NCBI GenBank assembly: GCA_018609785.1
Contig: JAHEOE010000112.1
Coordinates: 1-6,913, forward strand
Direction of reading: 5' to 3'
Origin: Minisyncoccota bacterium
Lineage (GTDB): Bacteria; Patescibacteriota; Minisyncoccia; SW-4-49-11
DNA: 6,913 nt
Part shown: positions 4,244 to 6,913 of the stretch, piece by piece
How positions within the stretch are numbered: the first letter of the stretch is position 1
Layout: the number at the start of each line of letters is the position of its first letter
Notes under the pieces: generated by a model
What the model was told of the DNA's origin: nothing
The model's database searches: none
Seen by the model: the letters and a program-made list of their open reading frames with translations, nothing else
Program-made: the position numbers and the translations under genes

Positions 4244-6598
4244 GTGGCACGAAACACAGCAAACCTACGAAGTAAAGTTCTTGGTGTGTCGGATTCAGGC
4301 TTTTCAGACTCGAATAACACAGAAGAGCTTGTGAATGAGACAGGCCCACCGGACCCAAAGAGTCAAGACCAGTTCGCTAACAGACCACACCTATCAGGTG
4401 GTGACGTTGAGAGAACGAAGCCTCCGAAAGATAGGATGCGACGATACTGGAGGCAGTTCGAGACGACACCGATTGTTCGAGAGCCAATTACGTCATTTGC
4501 CCGACAAGTTGTGGAACCCGGATATTACGTTAAGTCGGATATTCTTGATGAAGAAGAAAAGGACCGTTTGATGCGTTGGCTTTCCAATGCTGCGATTATC
4601 GGTGGTAAGAGAGACTGTGACATTCGAAAGCTACTGAAGAAAGCAACAGTGCAGCGTGAAGTACGCGGCACGGTACTTGTTGAAAAAGTTCCAGCAAAAG
4701 AAGATAATGAAATTCTGTATGGAGTGAAGCTTATCAATCCTGAGTCTATCGAGGTACACACAATGCCTCGTCAGGCCCTTTTACTTCCACCACAAAAGCC
4801 AGAGCAAATCTTTGACAACGATGACGGTATAACAATTAATGATGTTCCAACGACTAAAGACGGACTTGCAGCAGCGTATGAGCAGGATATGACGACAAAT
4901 CGTTGGAGAAACGATGACGATTATAGGCGGTACTGGACTGCTGACGAGATTATTCCACTTACTCGTGACGCTGACATTGGTGAAGTGTACGGAACGTCTC
5001 GTTTAGAGGCTGCAAGTGCGCGCATTGAAGGTCTCAAGAAAAAGTTACAAGATAACGATGAAGCTATCGCATCGAAAGCTTATCCGCTCTGGCTCTTTAT
5101 GTTCGGTTCTGAAGAGAGTCCGTGGGAGCGAGATGACATTGATAGGTTTATGAACGCTCACGATATGAACAACTTCCAGCCCGGACTCAAGCAAGGTGTC
5201 CGTGGTGACGTGGACGTTCGGACTATTTCTGGAGACGTAGCAGAAATTGCTGAATATCTCCAGTATGACCTTGATTACATTATGTCTTCGATGCCGATGC
5301 CGAAGTACACGCTTGGTGCGTTCGAGAATCAGATTAACCAGTTTGTTTCTCGGTCTGAAGAGCGCGACGTGCAGCGACAACTGAAAGAAGCGCGTCGAGA
5401 AATGGAAGAAGAGTTTTCTGAAATTGTGCAAGAGAAGTCACAAGAGATGTTTGGTATCTCAGAAGAAGACTCTATGAAGGTAAAGTTTAAGATGGGACGC
5501 CCTGACGAAGAAGAAAATGATATAGTTGGACCAGACCAAAATATCATTGATTACCGTGGCAAACAGGATAACGAAGCCGAACCAGGAGAAAGTGGTGATT
5601 CGGGAAATCCGAACCGGGGTCAGCCGAGCAACAGCGAGCCGCAGCCGGATGGCGCTCAACAGGACTCTGAAGAAGAGAACATCTGGACAGCCGAGCTTGC
5701 TGACCCCCGCTTTGTAAGCACAACATCAGAACAACGAGAAATATACGGTGAAATAAACGAGGTATTTAAAGAGTACGTGGATACAACAGTGTCGCGTCTC
5801 CGCTCTGAGTTCCGTGACGCTCCGCGTAGTGCAATGACACAGCTATCGAGTGTATTAACAAGCTCGGAGCGACAAGCTTTCCGCCGTGTGTCACTTGACC
5901 AAACATCTGAATCAGTGTTAGAAACTGTTGTACAAGACTCGCTACAGACATTAAAGTCTAACACGAGTATGGACTACGAAGCAACATATAATTCAACACA
6001 CAGGAATAACAAGCAACAGTTTACACGTAATGTACGACGTGCTGTGGAAAATGCTGTTGATGACCTCGGAAAGCGTATTGAACAACAGGTCACAAACGCT
6101 GTACAGAGCGGTGAGGATATGCAGAACGTCATTGAACGTGTCCGTGGAACGTTTACTCGAAGTAGACTCCGAAAGCGTGCAAAGATTATTGCACATATGG
6201 AGATTCAACGTGCTGTAAATGTTACAAAGCTCACAGAATTTGAATCACACAGAGACGTGATTGGTGTGAAAGCAATTAACTCTTGTGGGCAAAGCACTAC
6301 AAGGCTCTGTGATGATATTGCGGGATGTAGCGGGGAGCCAGCCGTGGCATACTTTAATAGTGAACAAACATTAACAGAACAGTGGATGGAGCAAACAAAT
6401 GAAGAATATCTTCACACTGGCTTTGACCCTCTTCCAGAGTCTCCACCGTGGCACTTTAACTGCAGTACAGAGCTTGTGCCTGTCGTTGAAGATGACAGCG
6501 GCACCTCGTTAACACACGCGCCGCCGCAAGAAGATGAAGAGTTTACAATTGAGGACCTTGAAGAAAAGTACGGAATGAGAGTGAAAAACAATGCCTGA
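4244..6598 (+). CDS. Portal protein fused to MuF-type head protein
   Basis: A 784-residue protein that appears to join two head proteins usually made from separate genes. Residues about 65-420 are portal-like: RMRRYWRQFETTPIVREPI (64-82), a wing-type region with LLKKATVQREVRGTVLVEKV and VKLINPESIEVH, the stretch WTADEIIPLTRD, then a helical stem and crown part ending in a charged coiled coil (REMEEEFSEIVQEKSQEMF). Twelve such subunits would form the channel used by TerL. Residues about 420-483 are an acidic Gly/Pro/Asn/Gln-rich linker. The rest resembles the MuF/SPP1 gp7 family: RAKIIAHMEIQRAVN (645-659), Cys at 681, 689 and 695 (SCGQSTTRLCDD...GC) and PPWHFNC ending at C740, matching the family's C..C and HP.CRC positions. 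Those four Cys and H737 may bind metal or form disulfides. The frame is open throughout, so this is a true fusion, not a sequencing join visible from here. Family calls are by motif and gene order. Confidence 0.85.
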   Translation: MARNTANLRSKVLGVSDSGFSDSNNTEELVNETGPPDPKSQDQFANRPHLSGGDVERTKPPKDRMRRYWRQFETTPIVREPITSFARQVVEPGYYVKSDILDEEEKDRLMRWLSNAAIIGGKRDCDIRKLLKKATVQREVRGTVLVEKVPAKEDNEILYGVKLINPESIEVHTMPRQALLLPPQKPEQIFDNDDGITINDVPTTKDGLAAAYEQDMTTNRWRNDDDYRRYWTADEIIPLTRDADIGEVYGTSRLEAASARIEGLKKKLQDNDEAIASKAYPLWLFMFGSEESPWERDDIDRFMNAHDMNNFQPGLKQGVRGDVDVRTISGDVAEIAEYLQYDLDYIMSSMPMPKYTLGAFENQINQFVSRSEERDVQRQLKEARREMEEEFSEIVQEKSQEMFGISEEDSMKVKFKMGRPDEEENDIVGPDQNIIDYRGKQDNEAEPGESGDSGNPNRGQPSNSEPQPDGAQQDSEEENIWTAELADPRFVSTTSEQREIYGEINEVFKEYVDTTVSRLRSEFRDAPRSAMTQLSSVLTSSERQAFRRVSLDQTSESVLETVVQDSLQTLKSNTSMDYEATYNSTHRNNKQQFTRNVRRAVENAVDDLGKRIEQQVTNAVQSGEDMQNVIERVRGTFTRSRLRKRAKIIAHMEIQRAVNVTKLTEFESHRDVIGVKAINSCGQSTTRLCDDIAGCSGEPAVAYFNSEQTLTEQWMEQTNEEYLHTGFDPLPESPPWHFNCSTELVPVVEDDSGTSLTHAPPQEDEEFTIEDLEEKYGMRVKNNA

Positions 6599-6913
6599 AT
6601 TTTCAGAATCAGACAGAGTAGAGACTCCTGATGGGCCTGCTTTGGTCTTAGATACACAAACATCAAACTTTGAGATGCCAGTTGATGTTGATGACGAGGG
6701 AGAAACAGTTACCGAAGAAGTAGAAGCATCAAGAGACACACCTGTATACATTGTCGGTCTTTTGGAAGGAGGAAATGCGGCATACGACGAAGAACAAGTT
6801 TCCTCGTATGAGGGAACGTTTTCTGATAAAGAAGACACTGACCCCGGAGACCTCGCAGGAAAAGCAGAAATGGCAGAAGTGTACTCCTTCACAGATAAAC
6901 CATATGATATGGA
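6591..6913 (+). CDS. Partial head-region protein, cut by window end
   Basis: ATG 6591 overlaps the end of the portal-MuF gene by 8 nt (ATGCCTGA), and GAGAGTGA at 6577-6584 lies 6 nt upstream as a possible ribosome site. The frame then stays open to the window edge, giving 107 residues of an unfinished protein. It starts MPEFSESDRVETPDGPALVL, continues with a very acidic stretch (VDVDDEGETVTEEVEAS), then PVYIVGLLEGGNAAYDEEQV and a second acidic region. The codon pattern and acidity match its neighbours, so I take it as a real gene. At this place in tailed-virus maps one expects a prohead protease, scaffold or other capsid-maturation factor, but no catalytic motif is visible in the part present. 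Confidence 0.75.
   Translation, partial: MPEFSESDRVETPDGPALVLDTQTSNFEMPVDVDDEGETVTEEVEASRDTPVYIVGLLEGGNAAYDEEQVSSYEGTFSDKEDTDPGDLAGKAEMAEVYSFTDKPYDM

Noticed and set aside
5045..5431. Minus-strand frame of 128 codons inside the portal gene
   Set aside because: It is antisense to a well-supported coding region, basic and His/Phe-rich, with no sign of its own expression signals.

Overview
The window looks like the left part of the virion-assembly module of a tailed virus or provirus (Caudoviricetes type) of a haloarchaeon. The packaging and head genes run in the usual order: small terminase, an unknown gene, large terminase, a portal protein fused to a MuF-type head protein, and the start of another gene. 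The archaeal assignment rests on TATA-type promoter elements, Shine-Dalgarno sequences of the GGTGA(T) kind, one apparently leaderless gene, and acidic proteins. Base composition is moderate to AT-rich by eye. That would fit a low-GC host such as Haloquadratum or a nanohaloarchaeon, but this is inference; nothing here names the host.

Positions 1-1006 hold no gene I can support, but are full of repeats. There is a GC-rich structured segment (1-170), a nested inverted repeat (286-350), and an 11-bp tandem array of 14 units (360-510). Next comes an AT-rich tract with overlapping palindromes (528-678) and two small hairpins (721-755). A promoter-like region (807-982) follows; in it a TATA box lies inside an imperfect 12-bp inverted repeat, and a second promoter predicts a leaderless transcript for the next gene. 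Such a block beside the terminase genes could be a replication origin, a packaging site, a partition or regulatory site, or debris from a mobile element. The sequence alone does not decide.

A 211-residue gene of unknown function (1007-1642) comes next. After a 125-bp gap with TATA-like sequences, the packaging operon starts at 1768. Its genes lie close together or overlap: terS and the next gene by 8 nt, that gene and terL with a 6-nt gap and the Shine-Dalgarno sequence across the stop codon, portal-MuF and the last gene by 8 nt. This indicates co-transcription and translational coupling. TerS would recognise viral DNA and TerL would pump and cut it. The portal half of the fusion protein would form the channel TerL docks on, and the MuF half would act inside or on the procapsid.

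The best leads are the repeat-rich block, the operator-like repeat around the TATA box, the portal-MuF fusion, and the two unrecognised full-length proteins.
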